Notes: generated from the letters alone by a model not told the origin. DNA of 44,986 bases from CAZEQL01 sp964514415 (GCA_964514415.1 CAZEQL010000006.1:1-44986); one strand, 5' to 3'. Counted from the stretch's first letter, positions 1-8,287 are shown. Made by a program: numbers and translations.

Positions 1-51
1 GTCGGGCTCATAACCCGGAGGTCGTTGGTTCAAATCCAACCCCCGCTACCA
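1..51 (+). tRNA. Initiator tRNA-fMet (CAU), 3' part
   Basis: Only the 3' two thirds lie in the window. The anticodon arm CGGG-CTCATAA-CCCG carries CAU and the run of three G:C pairs (GGG/CCC) that marks bacterial initiator tRNAs. The T arm (TTGG-TTCAAAT-CCAA) and the acceptor strand follow, and CCA is encoded, ending at 51. The 5' acceptor strand and D arm are upstream of the window, so the C1:A72-type mismatch cannot be checked. Confidence 0.93.
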
Positions 52-60
52 AGAAAATTT

Positions 61-92
61 AAGAGGCAGGTCAATTCGACCTGCCTCTTTTT
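61..92 (+). terminator. Rho-independent terminator after tRNA-fMet
   Basis: AAGAGGCAGGTC and GACCTGCCTCTT form a 12-bp perfect stem around a short AATTC-type loop, followed by a T run. It starts ten bases after the tRNA CCA. Confidence 0.85.
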
Positions 93-267
93 AAGTTGCT
101 TCAGCTAAGTTCGTGTTCCTTCTTAGTTTAAGGAAGTCATATATTTCTTAACTTGTTCGCATCTCGCCTGCAGTAGTTCCCCGTCATCAAGCTCTTCTAG
201 TTTTACTGGTTACCGGTTTTGTAGCCTGTTTCTATGGCTGGTTAATGGGCCTGTGCTGGATTTGAGA

Positions 268-483
268 TTATTCCTTTCCTTCGTACTTGAAAGAGACCTT
301 CACCTTCGCGCGGTAGCTGATAATTTTCCCCTCTTCAAGCTGCATATCTAACTGCGTGATCTCAGCGATGCGGAGATCACGCAGTGTCTGCGAAGCCATC
401 TTTACAGCGGCTGTGGCTGCCTTCTCCCACGACTCGGTGCTAGTCCCTACCAGCTCAATTATTTTGTAAATACTCTCTGCCAT
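268..483 (-). CDS. Dodecin family flavin-binding protein
   Basis: This 71-residue protein matches the dodecin family in length and pattern. It has the N-terminal strand YKIIELVGTS, a single helix (ESWEKAATAAVKMASQTL), then RIAEI and the C-terminal strands ending KVKVSFKYE. Dodecins assemble into dodecameric shells that sequester flavins or coenzyme A-type cofactors in the cytoplasm. The ATG is preceded by a strong AAGGAGGAG ribosome site, and a sigma70-like promoter lies about 120 bases upstream. It stands alone on the minus strand. Family assignment is strong; the bound ligand is not visible from sequence. Confidence 0.93.
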   Translation of the reverse strand: MAESIYKIIELVGTSTESWEKAATAAVKMASQTLRDLRIAEITQLDMQLEEGKIISYRAKVKVSFKYEGKE

Positions 484-602
484 CTTCTCCTCCTTTTGCT
501 TAGACGGAATCCTGTAGTCCTCGCACTCACTCTACCATCACCTCCTTGATATTAGCGATTGGGTGAGCATACCGTCGTCTAGCCATTGGAAATGCTAATT
601 TT

Positions 603-631
603 ATTTTAGGGATACATCATCTAAAAGTCAA
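603..631 (-). promoter_or_regulatory. Sigma70-like promoter for dodecin
   Basis: On the minus strand, TTGACT and TAAAAT are separated by 17 bases. The start would lie near 596, giving a leader of about 113 bases before the dodecin ATG. Confidence 0.5.
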
Positions 632-730
632 TAAAGTAAGGGAACTCTTTGTTGGATGGAGTATAGATTACACGCGGGGGAATATCTTTTTCCTTTAAAG
701 TTGATTGAAATCAGATTGATCTCCCTTCGA

Positions 731-1975
731 TTACCCACACAGGAGTATGATGAAGTCGTTAACGTTAGTTCCCGTTGGGCCCGTCTTTAATAAATCTCCG
801 GACGCTTCAAGGGCGTGGTAGGAATCGTTGTTGTTTAGCACCTCTTCCACGTCAATGCCTTTTTCTGCCAGGCGCATCATTGTTTGTCCATCTACAACAC
901 CACCGGCGGCGTCGGTAGGGCCATCTGTGCCATCGGTGGCAACAGAGGCTACCAGGATATTATCTAATCCCGCTATGCCGCGGGCAGAGGAAAGGGCTAG
1001 CTCCTGATTTCTTCCGCCCAGTCCCTTTCCTCGTACCTGGACTATGGTTTCCCCTCCCAGAATTATAGCACAGGGTCTTTTCACAGGCTGGTTTCTTAAG
1101 ACGATCTCACGGGCAATGGCGCTCAAAAAAGCTCCGGCTTCACCTGCTTCACAATCCAGGATTGTTGTGAATATCGTTGAATTGTACCCGAGTTTTTCGG
1201 CGACTCCTTTAGCGGCTTCACAGGCTATAGCAATGCTGCCGATTATCCTTGTTTCGACGTTTTCCAGTGACTTCGGCGTCTCCTTTTTCAAGGCATCCAG
1301 GATTCTTTGTGGAACCCTTATATCGTATCTTTGAATTACCCTCAGTGCGTCCTGGGAAGTTGTGGAATCAGGATAGGCGGGGCCAGAAGCGATAGTATCC
1401 AATCTGTCGCCAAGGACGTCGGAAAGCACCAGGGAGAAGATTTTGGCGGGCTTTACGATTTCAGCCAGACGTCCTCCTTTAATTTTGGAAAGGTGCTTGC
1501 GCACTGCGTTTATCTCCGCAATCGCTGCCCCTGACTTTACAAGTTGGTCGGTTATATTTATTAAATCATCAAGCCTGACATCTTCTGCAGGAAGTTCGAA
1601 GAGAGAAGAACCTCCGCCGGAAACCAAAAAGAGCAGGAGATCATCTTTTTTAAGGTCTCTTACAATGTCCAGTGCTCTATGCGTCGCCCTGATGGTGTTT
1701 TCGTCAGGTATTGGATGGCCTGCCTCAAATATCTCAAAGCCCTCGATATCTCCCATGCAGTAGCCATACTTTGTTATGACAACACCCTCAGAAATATGGC
1801 CCTTCAGGCTTTCTCTGGTAGCCCTGGCCATTCTCCAGGCGGCTTTTCCTATGGCCAGGACTTTTACTCCCCTTTCGTTTTCAAAATCCCGCAGCGCTTT
1901 TTTAACCGCGTCTTCAGGATAAACTGCCTTTATAGCCTCATCAATGATCTTTGTGGCGTCTTCCCTCATGTTCAT
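731..1975 (-). CDS. Glycerate 2-kinase (DUF4147/MOFRL family)
   Basis: The protein of 414 residues has the two-part layout of the GckA/TtuD glycerate kinase family. The N-terminal domain (about 1-240) contains AIGKAAWRMA and the glycine/serine loop LVSGGGSSLFELP. The C-terminal MOFRL domain has ILGGETIVQVRGKGLGGRNQE and VATDGTDGPTDAAGGVV. The family phosphorylates D-glycerate to 2-phosphoglycerate with ATP, linking glycerate or serine breakdown to glycolysis; older annotations say hydroxypyruvate reductase. The ATG at 1975 follows a GAGGTAG-type ribosome site; a second ATG two codons in is possible. Gene is isolated, so the physiological source of glycerate is not shown. Confidence 0.92.
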   Translation of the reverse strand: MNMREDATKIIDEAIKAVYPEDAVKKALRDFENERGVKVLAIGKAAWRMARATRESLKGHISEGVVITKYGYCMGDIEGFEIFEAGHPIPDENTIRATHRALDIVRDLKKDDLLLFLVSGGGSSLFELPAEDVRLDDLINITDQLVKSGAAIAEINAVRKHLSKIKGGRLAEIVKPAKIFSLVLSDVLGDRLDTIASGPAYPDSTTSQDALRVIQRYDIRVPQRILDALKKETPKSLENVETRIIGSIAIACEAAKGVAEKLGYNSTIFTTILDCEAGEAGAFLSAIAREIVLRNQPVKRPCAIILGGETIVQVRGKGLGGRNQELALSSARGIAGLDNILVASVATDGTDGPTDAAGGVVDGQTMMRLAEKGIDVEEVLNNNDSYHALEASGDLLKTGPTGTNVNDFIILLCG

Positions 1976-2288
1976 AACAAACTACCTCAGGGTATCCAAA
2001 AACCTCCATCCCTCATTTTATGAACTCCCGCACATGGGGAGGGGACAAGCCTCTCCTCTACAAGGGTGCTTTTTGCTGCTCTTCTGCTTATAGCAAACTA
2101 TCTCAAAGTTTACGGAAATACATATTAAATTTGTTTCTATATTAGGCAAGAAATGTGCAGGAAAAGTCAAGCCTGATGGGGACAGATAAGCGAACTCTGA
2201 AATTCGAGCGGCATTGCCTGGTCGCTATGTAAGATAGCTAGACTTTTTCGCTCTGTGGAGCATATACTGAAAACGCTTCGAGGGCAAG
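1976..2288. other. Noncoding gap with no recognised element
   Basis: The 313 bases between divergent genes show no convincing ORF, tRNA or hairpin. The part next to 1975 must hold the glycerate kinase promoter, but no strong -35/-10 pair was seen. Confidence 0.5.
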
Positions 2289-2546
2289 ATGTCTGATGTG
2301 ATAGCCAGGGTTATATCCCAGAAGGGGACTTGTGAAGTCGGGCACAAGGTTGGCGATGAGTTCGTCATGGGACAAAAGACTCCGTGTGACATGTGTTCTT
2401 GGGCGTTTTATACGCTTTTTCCCTTCGCTCAGGTATTGCAGTTTGGAGGCTCGTTTCCCTGGGAAGCGGACCCGTGCAAGGCTATTGTTGCCTGCCCCGA
2501 CGCGGCAAACCCAGTGGTATTTGAATTGAGGCGAGGCTTGCCTTAG
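2289..2546 (+). CDS. TIGR04076 family protein
   Basis: The plus-strand reading gives an 85-residue protein with the TIGR04076 pattern: an N-terminal strand ending CEVGHKVGDEF, then CDMCSWAF, FPFAQVLQFGGSFPW, and the C-terminal ACPDAANPVVFELRR. The cysteines in MCSWAF and the CPD motif are the conserved features. Function is unknown for the family; cysteines suggest metal or redox chemistry, which is inference. Overlapping ORFs on the other strand are shadows. The ribosome site is weak (GAGGG). Confidence 0.85.
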   Translation: MSDVIARVISQKGTCEVGHKVGDEFVMGQKTPCDMCSWAFYTLFPFAQVLQFGGSFPWEADPCKAIVACPDAANPVVFELRRGLP

Positions 2547-2660
2547 CAAGAAGGCAGCTCAGGTTGGCTTGCTTTCTTTCATATTTGCTCGAATAGGCAA
2601 TTTGATCTTCAGAGTCTGATTAAAGTTTCTGACTACCTGAAAAGTCCGAGAGCTGGAAGA

Positions 2661-2798
2661 TTAATACCATAGCTGCCCCAACTGCTGGAGGAGCCAGTCG
2701 CTGCCGTAAACTATGGCGAAGCCAATAGCAAGACAAATCAAGACTACAATTGGACCTCTGAGAAAAGCTTTCTTTACTATATTGCTACTCAGCTTCAC
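2661..2798 (-). CDS. Small single-span membrane protein
   Basis: A hypothetical protein of about 45 residues if it starts at the GTG at 2798. It has a basic N-terminus (KLSSNIVKKAFLRG) and one strong membrane segment, PIVVLICLAIGFAIVYG, then WLLQQLGQLWY. The same frame stays open to an ATG at 2876, but that start has no ribosome site and would overlap the basic gene 2785-2943 almost completely. I prefer the short form, which overlaps the upstream stop by 14 bases and could be translationally coupled. No family recognised. Confidence 0.42.
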   Translation of the reverse strand: MKLSSNIVKKAFLRGPIVVLICLAIGFAIVYGSDWLLQQLGQLWY

Positions 2799-2943
2799 TT
2801 TGATTGTTGCGGGTTTTTGTGTCTTTTGCTCTCTTGGATACAGCGTCCCTATATATCTTTGCCAGGCTTTTCCCATGTTGAGGTATTTTCGTCTTTTCCC
2901 TCGCCCGCCGCTTCTCTCTTCGTTCTTGCTTGATTTCTCCCAT
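2785..2943 (-). CDS. Small highly basic hypothetical protein
   Basis: A 52-residue ORF, strongly charged: MGEIKQERREKRRAREK then IPQHGKSLAKIYRDAVSKRAK. The ATG is preceded by AGGTGA at good spacing. The amphipathic basic first half resembles nucleic acid-binding or ribosome-associated peptides, but that is only a composition argument. It overlaps the 5' part of an alternative frame that encodes a membrane segment downstream. No family recognised with certainty. Confidence 0.5.
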   Translation of the reverse strand: MGEIKQERREKRRAREKTKIPQHGKSLAKIYRDAVSKRAKDTKTRNNQSEAE

Positions 2944-3000
2944 GGTTCACCTGATATCGGGGGTAATCTATGCTTTGATGGCTCTCTCCAAGCTTGCTAT

Positions 3001-3348
3001 TTACCACCTGACTTCGTATGAGCCAAGGGTAAAATTGAGGTTTTCTTGAAAAGCGGAGAGTTTTTCCTGGGAGAAAAGATTTTCATCTACATCAAGGAGC
3101 ATTTTTGTTTCATCATTAGGTGAGCCGATGATATCTATGCTGCCGCATTCTTTTTGGTCTTTCTCTTGCGCAGCTTGTGTTTTGAGTACCAACATGCTAC
3201 GCGATTGTGTTTCCCCACTGGGAAGGCCGTATGTTTGCGTCTTGGCCGTGCTAGCTAGAACTCCTTGCTTCTGTAGTAAGTCCCGTATTTCAGCGTAAAG
3301 CATCTCAAGGTTTATACCTCTGTAAGTTTTCCGAATCTGGATTGTCAT
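3001..3348 (-). CDS. Conserved-looking hypothetical protein
   Basis: About 115 residues from the ATG at 3348, which has AAGGAG eight bases upstream; the frame is open to 3399 but those extra 17 codons lack a ribosome site and read poorly. The protein is soluble and begins MTIQIRKTYRGINLEMLYAE, with a central stretch of polar residues and the end LNFTLGSYEVRW. The alternation of charged and hydrophobic residues suggests a small alpha/beta fold. I do not recognise a family. It lies upstream of the two tiny ORFs on the same strand. Confidence 0.65.
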   Translation of the reverse strand: MTIQIRKTYRGINLEMLYAEIRDLLQKQGVLASTAKTQTYGLPSGETQSRSMLVLKTQAAQEKDQKECGSIDIIGSPNDETKMLLDVDENLFSQEKLSAFQENLNFTLGSYEVRW

Positions 3349-3440
3349 TTTGTTCTCCTTATAAAATAGTAGATAATTATACCATCTTTTTCCTTCCATG
3401 TCTTATTTTTAATGTTTATCTGATATAATCTGCAGCTAAG

Positions 3441-3617
3441 ATGAGAAGGGAGTTAGTGCAAATTTTAGCCTGTCCTGTATGTAAAGGTGGATTGCAACTT
3501 AACGTGGATGAAGAGGAAGGAGAGGAGGTTGTCACTGGCTCTTTATATTGTCCCAACTGTCAATACTCCTATCCCATTATAGACACAATCCCCAATTTAC
3601 TGCCGCCAAGCGAATGA
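3441..3617 (+). CDS. Trm112-like zinc-binding protein (UPF0434/YcaR type)
   Basis: A 58-residue protein. It begins MRRELVQILACPVCKGGLQL, has a central acidic loop and ends with LYCPNCQYSYPIIDTIPNLLP. Two CPxC knuckles (Cys 11/14 and a second pair about 25 residues later) and the YPI-x-D-x-IP-x-LL end are diagnostic of the Trm112p-like family. Trm112 proteins bind zinc and activate partner methyltransferases; bacterial short forms are often found near lipid A or tRNA modification genes. Here the neighbour is queD, convergent. The partner is not evident. Confidence 0.88.
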   Translation: MRRELVQILACPVCKGGLQLNVDEEEGEEVVTGSLYCPNCQYSYPIIDTIPNLLPPSE

Positions 3618-3624
3618 GCTTAGG

Positions 3625-3993
3625 CTAAGGCCGATAAAGCACTCCACTTGTAGGAGATTCCCAGATTTCTATATTCACTAATTTTACTGGCGACCCTGAA
3701 AAATGGTGCTGAAGTTCATTGTATATGGTGGTAGCAAGATTTTCGCAAGACGGCTCAATTTTATCAAAGGGCGATACGTCATTGAGGCAAGCGTGGTCAA
3801 ATCGAGCTAAAGTTTCCCTCAGGTGTTGCTTAACTTTTGCGAAATCATAGGCTAAACCAGTCTCACCAAGCTTTGCTGCTTCCAGACAAACTACCACTTT
3901 AAAGCGATGCCCATGTAGATTTTCACATTTACCATGATAGTTTCTCAAACGGTGAGCAGCATCAAAATGCTCTTCTACGAATAGCTGATACAT
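3625..3993 (-). CDS. queD: 6-carboxy-5,6,7,8-tetrahydropterin synthase (QueD)
   Basis: The 122-residue protein belongs to the 6-pyruvoyltetrahydropterin synthase/QueD family. Zinc ligands are visible as His in FDAAHRL and the pair in NLHGHRFKV, and the catalytic Cys lies in GKCENLHGH. The later DHACLND and PSCENLATTIY motifs are conserved. QueD converts dihydroneopterin triphosphate to 6-carboxytetrahydropterin in queuosine/7-deazaguanine synthesis. The start has AGGAGG upstream. queC and queE are not in the window. A folate-related role (PTPS-III type) is an alternative, since folK lies 200 bases upstream on the same strand, but no PTPS-III Glu replacement of the catalytic Cys is seen. Confidence 0.93.
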   Translation of the reverse strand: MYQLFVEEHFDAAHRLRNYHGKCENLHGHRFKVVVCLEAAKLGETGLAYDFAKVKQHLRETLARFDHACLNDVSPFDKIEPSCENLATTIYNELQHHFSGSPVKLVNIEIWESPTSGVLYRP

Positions 3994-4009
3994 TAAAACC
4001 TCCTAGCTC

Positions 4010-4190
4010 AAAATCGAAATCCGAATATCTAAATTCTAAACAATACCAACAAATATCAAAAATTGAAGATAAAAAACCAAAATTACAATTAAAAATGTAA
4101 AAATGCTTTATTCCCTATTGTGGTTAACCGCATAGTCTCGTATAAAATCCCTCTCCCTTGATAGGAGAGGGATAAGGTGAGGGTGAAATT
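4010..4190. repeat. Dispersed repeats: A/T-rich TCTAAA block and CCCTCTCC hairpin
   Basis: From 4010 to about 4110 the DNA is a low-complexity A/T-rich block (CCGAATATCTAAATTCTAAAC and similar), resembling blocks at 13597 and 44704. At 4149-4171, CCCTCTCC pairs with GGAGAGGG around CTTGATA, followed by ATAAGGTGAGGGTGA. Related copies occur at 9560-9595 and, inverted, at 17548-17585. Confidence 0.7.
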
Positions 4191-4192
4191 GG

Positions 4193-4711
4193 TCATTTCA
4201 TATAATGCCATTTTCGCACTCCATTATATCCCTTCACGCTGCTAGCTAATTCGGCAATGCTCTTGTCTAGCTCGGGGTGAACTAGCTCCGGGGCAATTTC
4301 GTCCAATGGTATAAGGACGAAAGCTCGCTCTGTTAAACGAGGATGTGGGATAGTTAAGTTTTGAGCCTTGATAATCCTATCGCCGTAGAAAAGGATATCT
4401 ATGTCGATAAGACGGGGCGAGTTTATTTGCCTGCCGGGCATCCTGCCCATTTTGTTTTCGATATCCTTGGCTAGATGAAGAAGTTCCTCAGCATTCAAAT
4501 CGGTTGTAATTTGACATACTAGATTAAGGAAAAGCGGCTGGTCTTTATAGCCTACTGGTTCAGTTTCGTAGATAGACGAGGTTTTCTCCACATTCACCTT
4601 GTGGGAGAGCAATGTTAGAGCCTGTGTCAAATTTCTCTCCCGGTTTTCCAGATTTGAGCCAAGACAAAGATAAGCAGTAGGCAATTTATCGCCAACCCCT
4701 GATAAGGGCAT
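4193..4711 (-). CDS. folK: 2-amino-4-hydroxy-6-hydroxymethyldihydropteridine pyrophosphokinase
   Basis: A 172-residue FolK. It has AYLCLGSNLENRERNL, SIYETEPVGYKDQPLFLN, and the signature RLIDIDILFYGD followed by IPHPRLTERAFVLIPLDEIAPE. These are the substrate and Mg-ATP sites of HPPK. The enzyme transfers pyrophosphate from ATP to 6-hydroxymethyl-7,8-dihydropterin in folate synthesis. Length is normal. The first ten residues are variable, so a slightly later start cannot be excluded. No folP or folB in the window. Confidence 0.95.
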   Translation of the reverse strand: MPLSGVGDKLPTAYLCLGSNLENRERNLTQALTLLSHKVNVEKTSSIYETEPVGYKDQPLFLNLVCQITTDLNAEELLHLAKDIENKMGRMPGRQINSPRLIDIDILFYGDRIIKAQNLTIPHPRLTERAFVLIPLDEIAPELVHPELDKSIAELASSVKGYNGVRKWHYMK

Positions 4712-4845
4712 CGCTCTTACGTGAATTAGCCGGAAGGATAGGCCTGCCCAGCGTTAAGAGCGTTTGCCCTGATAAAAAAATGCTCTTGTTATATTGAGTA
4801 GAACCAGGAGCACGCAATTTGTGATTGTCATAATTGGCCATATTA

Positions 4846-4874
4846 TTGATTATAGCAGAGAAAGCTATTAAAAT
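4846..4874 (+). promoter_or_regulatory. Promoter for the carboxyltransferase operon
   Basis: TTGATT and TAAAAT are separated by 17 bases, about 34 bases upstream of the ATG at 4908. Moderate match to sigma70. Confidence 0.45.
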
Positions 4875-4907
4875 ATGCAGATTGAGTAAACAGTAAAAGG
4901 CGAAGAA

Positions 4908-6458
4908 ATGGGGATTAAGGAAAAGTTAGCTCAATTAAATAAACTTAGAGAGGAAGCCAAAGCAGGTGGCGGGTCTAAGCGCATTGAGACGCAGCATGCC
5001 AAGGGGAAATTAACCGCCAGAGAGCGAGTTGCCTTGTTGTTTGACCAGGGAACTTTCGAAGAAATTGACCCTTTTGTGATTCACCGTTGCACTGACTTTG
5101 GTATGGAGCAGGCGCATTTCCCTGGTGATTCAGTGGTTATTGGATATGGCAAAGTTAATAACCGTCTTACCTTCGCCTTTTCTCAGGACTTCACCGTTTT
5201 TGGTGGCTCGCTATCAGAGGTAGCCTCTCAGAAGATTTGTAAAGTGATGAGTTTAGCCGCTACGAATGGTGCTCCTTTTGTGGGCATACTTGATTCGGGA
5301 GGAGCACGCATTCAAGAGGGTGCTGATAGCCTTATTGCCTATGGAAATATCTTTACCCTCAATACTATATATTCAGGGACAGTTCCTCAGATTTCGGTGA
5401 TAGTTGGTCCCACTGCTGGAGGTGCTGTCTATTCTCCTGCCATCACTGACTTTGTTTTTATGGTTAAGGGTATAGGGCAAAGTTATATTACTGGCCCTGA
5501 AGTTGTCAAAGAGGTAACTGATGAGGAGGTCACTCTGGAGGACTTGGGTGGGGCTATGGTAAATGCTACAAAAAGTGGCAATGCTCATTTCGCAGTTGAC
5601 ACTGAAGAGGAGTGTTTTCGACTAGTGCGTAAATTGTTAGGTTTCCTTCCTCAGAATTACGAGAAACCTCCGCAACTTATAGATGGCGGAGATGACACTA
5701 ACAGAACTGACGAGGAACTGCTCCGCATTGTTCCCTCAGATCCCTCTAAGCCGTATGATATGAGACAGATTATAACCAAAGTGGTGGACAACGGTGACTT
5801 CCTGGAGGTTCATAGGGGATTCGCTTGTAACTTTATTGTGGGCTTTGCTCGAATGGGTGGGAGAAGCGTGGGCATTTTAGCTTCACAACCGATGTATCTG
5901 GCTGGAGTTCTAGATATTGATGCTTCAGATAAAGCAGCCAGATTTGTTCGAACTTGTGATTGTTTTAACATACCGTTGGTCACCTTGGTTGATGTTCCAG
6001 GATATTTGCCTGGAACCGACCAGGAGCATCGGGGGATTATCAGGCACGGAGCCAAGGTTCTTTTTGCCTATGCTGAGGCCACTGTGCCTAAGGTGAGTGT
6101 AATTATCCGTAAGGCTTATGGAGGAGCCTACATTGCCATGAGCAGCAAGAGTTTGAGAGGAGATGTTAATTATGCCTGGCCTATAGCGGAGATTGCTGTA
6201 ATGGGTCCTAATGGGGCGGTTAATATTGTCTTCAACGCTGACATAAATAAAGCGGAAAACCCTGAGGAGACTAGACAGCGATTAATTCAGGAATATCGAG
6301 ACAAATTTGCTAATCCTTACATTGCAGCGGCTAGAGGCTACATCGATGATGTGATTGATCCTAGAGAAACACGCCCTAAGGTAATCAGGGCTTTGGGAAT
6401 GCTTGAAAATAAGAAGGTTGTTAATCCACTAAAGAAACATGATAATATTCCTCTTTGA
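4908..6458 (+). CDS. Acyl-CoA carboxylase/transcarboxylase carboxyltransferase subunit (PCC-beta/12S type)
   Basis: A 516-residue biotin-dependent carboxyltransferase with two crotonase-like halves. The N half has GKLTARERVALLFDQGTFEE, FGGSLSEVASQKI, ILDSGGARIQEG and GPTAGGAVYSPA. The C half has DVPGYLPGTDQEHRGIIRHGAK and RKAYGGAYIAM. This is the propionyl/methylmalonyl-CoA carboxyltransferase family: propionyl-CoA carboxylase beta, methylmalonyl-CoA decarboxylase alpha, or transcarboxylase 12S. No biotin carboxylase is adjacent; the next gene carries a second carboxyltransferase plus the biotin domain. That makes a methylmalonyl-CoA:pyruvate transcarboxylase plausible, though a separate accC elsewhere would restore a carboxylase reading. 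Confidence 0.93.
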   Translation: MGIKEKLAQLNKLREEAKAGGGSKRIETQHAKGKLTARERVALLFDQGTFEEIDPFVIHRCTDFGMEQAHFPGDSVVIGYGKVNNRLTFAFSQDFTVFGGSLSEVASQKICKVMSLAATNGAPFVGILDSGGARIQEGADSLIAYGNIFTLNTIYSGTVPQISVIVGPTAGGAVYSPAITDFVFMVKGIGQSYITGPEVVKEVTDEEVTLEDLGGAMVNATKSGNAHFAVDTEEECFRLVRKLLGFLPQNYEKPPQLIDGGDDTNRTDEELLRIVPSDPSKPYDMRQIITKVVDNGDFLEVHRGFACNFIVGFARMGGRSVGILASQPMYLAGVLDIDASDKAARFVRTCDCFNIPLVTLVDVPGYLPGTDQEHRGIIRHGAKVLFAYAEATVPKVSVIIRKAYGGAYIAMSSKSLRGDVNYAWPIAEIAVMGPNGAVNIVFNADINKAENPEETRQRLIQEYRDKFANPYIAAARGYIDDVIDPRETRPKVIRALGMLENKKVVNPLKKHDNIPL

Positions 6459-6507
6459 AAAGCACTATCATTATAAGTCGAAGTTTGGGACAAAGCAGAG
6501 TATTAAC

Positions 6508-6543
6508 AAAACAATGCCATTGAGAATTAAAAGCCATTGTTTT
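6508..6543 (+). other. Weak hairpin between the two carboxyltransferase genes
   Basis: AAAACAATG and CATTGTTTT pair (9 bp) around an 18-base loop, ending in a short T run. It could be an attenuating terminator within the operon, but the loop is long and the stem A/T-rich. Confidence 0.3.
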
Positions 6544-6577
6544 TGCCTTGGGGCAAATCTTGTATACGGAGGATAGC

Positions 6578-8287
6578 GTGAGTTTAATTGACAACAGGAA
6601 TCCAGTAAAAATTACTGACCTTAGCTTTCGCGATGGACATCAGTCTCTATTGGCTACCCGAGTGCGAACGGAAGATTTGGAGGCTATCGCTCCTGAAATG
6701 GATAAAGTCGGTTTCTGGTCCATGGAGGTTTGGGGTGGAGCTACTTTTGATGTCATGACTCGGTTTCTAAATGAAGATCCTTGGGAGAGAATTCGCATCT
6801 TGAAGAAATTAATGTCTCATACGCCGCTTCAGATGTTACTTAGGGGGCAGAATCTGGTGGGCTACCGTAATTATGCCGACGACGTAGTCACCGCTTTTGT
6901 TCACCATGCTGCTGACTGTGGCATTGACATCTTTCGCGTTTTTGATGCTGTCAACGATGAGCGCAATTTCGAAACTGCTTTTAAAGCTATCAAGGATTGT
7001 GGCAAGCATATTCAGGGGACATTGTGCTACTCCCTCACTGAAGAGAAACTGGGGGGACCTATTTACAATATTGATTATTACGTTAATAAAGCTCAGGTAA
7101 TTCAGGATATGGGAGCGGACAGTCTATGCATTAAAGATATGGCTGGGCTTATTGCCCCCGATGATGCCTATAACTTGATCACAGCCCTGAAAAGGGTATT
7201 GAGGATACCTGTTGATCTTCATAGCCATTTCACCAGTGGAATGGCGTGCATGAGTTACTTAAAGGCTATTGAAGCCGGGGTAGATATTATCGATACCTGC
7301 GTTGCTCCTTTCGCCTTGCGGACTGCCCACCCAGCAGTAGAGCCAATTGTGGTAGCTCTCTGTGGTACTCCCCGAGATACTGAACTCGACGTGGAACAGC
7401 TCATTAAAATAGACGAATATTTCGAGTCCATTGCTCCCAAGTATCATGAGTTTTTAGATGCTACAAAGATGTCAGTGATTGATACTCGAGTGCTAGGGCA
7501 TCATATCCCTGGCGGAATGTTTACCAATATGGTGGCTCAACTGAAAGAAGCTAATGCTCTTGATCGCTTACCCGAGGTATATGCCGAACTACCTAAGACT
7601 CGAAAGGAACTGGGTTACCCACCTTTGGTTACCCCCACTAGCCAAATCGTAGGGATTCAGGCCGTTCAGAACGTCCTTTTCGGCAGGTATAAGATGATTT
7701 CCCGGGAAGTGAAGGATTATGTTTATGGTCTCTACGGTAAGCCACCTGCTTCTATTGACACTAAAGTGCAGAAAACAGTCCTTAAGGGCTATGAGCGAGG
7801 TGATAAGCCTATTACCTGTCGAGCTGCTGATATCTTGCCGCTTGAGTTGGACAAAGCAAAGGAGGCCACTAAAGGCATTGCTCAGGACATTGGGGATGTT
7901 CTTATTTATGCCCTTTATCCCACTACCGGTATGAAGTTCCTCAAGCGGAAATATGGTTTAGAGGCACCGCCCCCGGAGGAGACTGCTTCACTGGCAGGGA
8001 AACCAGAGGCACAACTAACAAAGGAGGAAGTTTCCCTTGCTGCTGAAGCCTCGACTGTGACTGAAGGCGAAACAGAATTGCTGGCGCCAATGCCGGGTTT
8101 AATAATTAGTTTTCCTGTAAAGGAGGGAGATTGGGTTGAGGCTGGCGATGCAGTTGCTATCCTGGAAGCCATGAAAATGGAAAACGCTCTCCCTGCTCCC
8201 GAAAGTGGTAAGATTAAAGCTATAAAATTCAAACCTGGAGATAAGGTAAAAACGGGAGACGTGATAGCGATAATCGCGCAGTCATAA
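6578..8287 (+). CDS. Pyruvate/oxaloacetate carboxyltransferase (5S/PycB/OadA type) fused to biotin domain
   Basis: From the GTG at 6578, preceded by GGAGG at five bases, this is 569 residues. Residues about 10-300 form the TIM-barrel carboxyltransferase: DLSFRDGHQS metal site, WGGATFDVMTRF, the carbamylated Lys in CIKDMAG, and the HSH metal ligands. A conserved region (to about 465) follows, then a Pro/Ala/Glu-rich linker. A biotinyl domain (about 495-569) holds EAMKMEN with the biotin Lys near 533. It interconverts pyruvate and oxaloacetate using carboxybiotin. The upstream TTG at 6548 in frame has no ribosome site. The stop is followed immediately by the aconitase ATG. Confidence 0.94.
   Translation: MSLIDNRNPVKITDLSFRDGHQSLLATRVRTEDLEAIAPEMDKVGFWSMEVWGGATFDVMTRFLNEDPWERIRILKKLMSHTPLQMLLRGQNLVGYRNYADDVVTAFVHHAADCGIDIFRVFDAVNDERNFETAFKAIKDCGKHIQGTLCYSLTEEKLGGPIYNIDYYVNKAQVIQDMGADSLCIKDMAGLIAPDDAYNLITALKRVLRIPVDLHSHFTSGMACMSYLKAIEAGVDIIDTCVAPFALRTAHPAVEPIVVALCGTPRDTELDVEQLIKIDEYFESIAPKYHEFLDATKMSVIDTRVLGHHIPGGMFTNMVAQLKEANALDRLPEVYAELPKTRKELGYPPLVTPTSQIVGIQAVQNVLFGRYKMISREVKDYVYGLYGKPPASIDTKVQKTVLKGYERGDKPITCRAADILPLELDKAKEATKGIAQDIGDVLIYALYPTTGMKFLKRKYGLEAPPPEETASLAGKPEAQLTKEEVSLAAEASTVTEGETELLAPMPGLIISFPVKEGDWVEAGDAVAILEAMKMENALPAPESGKIKAIKFKPGDKVKTGDVIAIIAQS

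Noticed and set aside
98..190. Minus-strand reading KLEELDDGELLQARCEQVKK, protein-like
   Set aside because: Only about 26 codons, preceded by a stop and with no start codon or ribosome site; could be a relic but not supported as a gene.
2238..2549. Minus-strand 103-codon ORF
   Set aside because: Shadow of the TIGR04076 gene, whose conserved motifs are on the plus strand.
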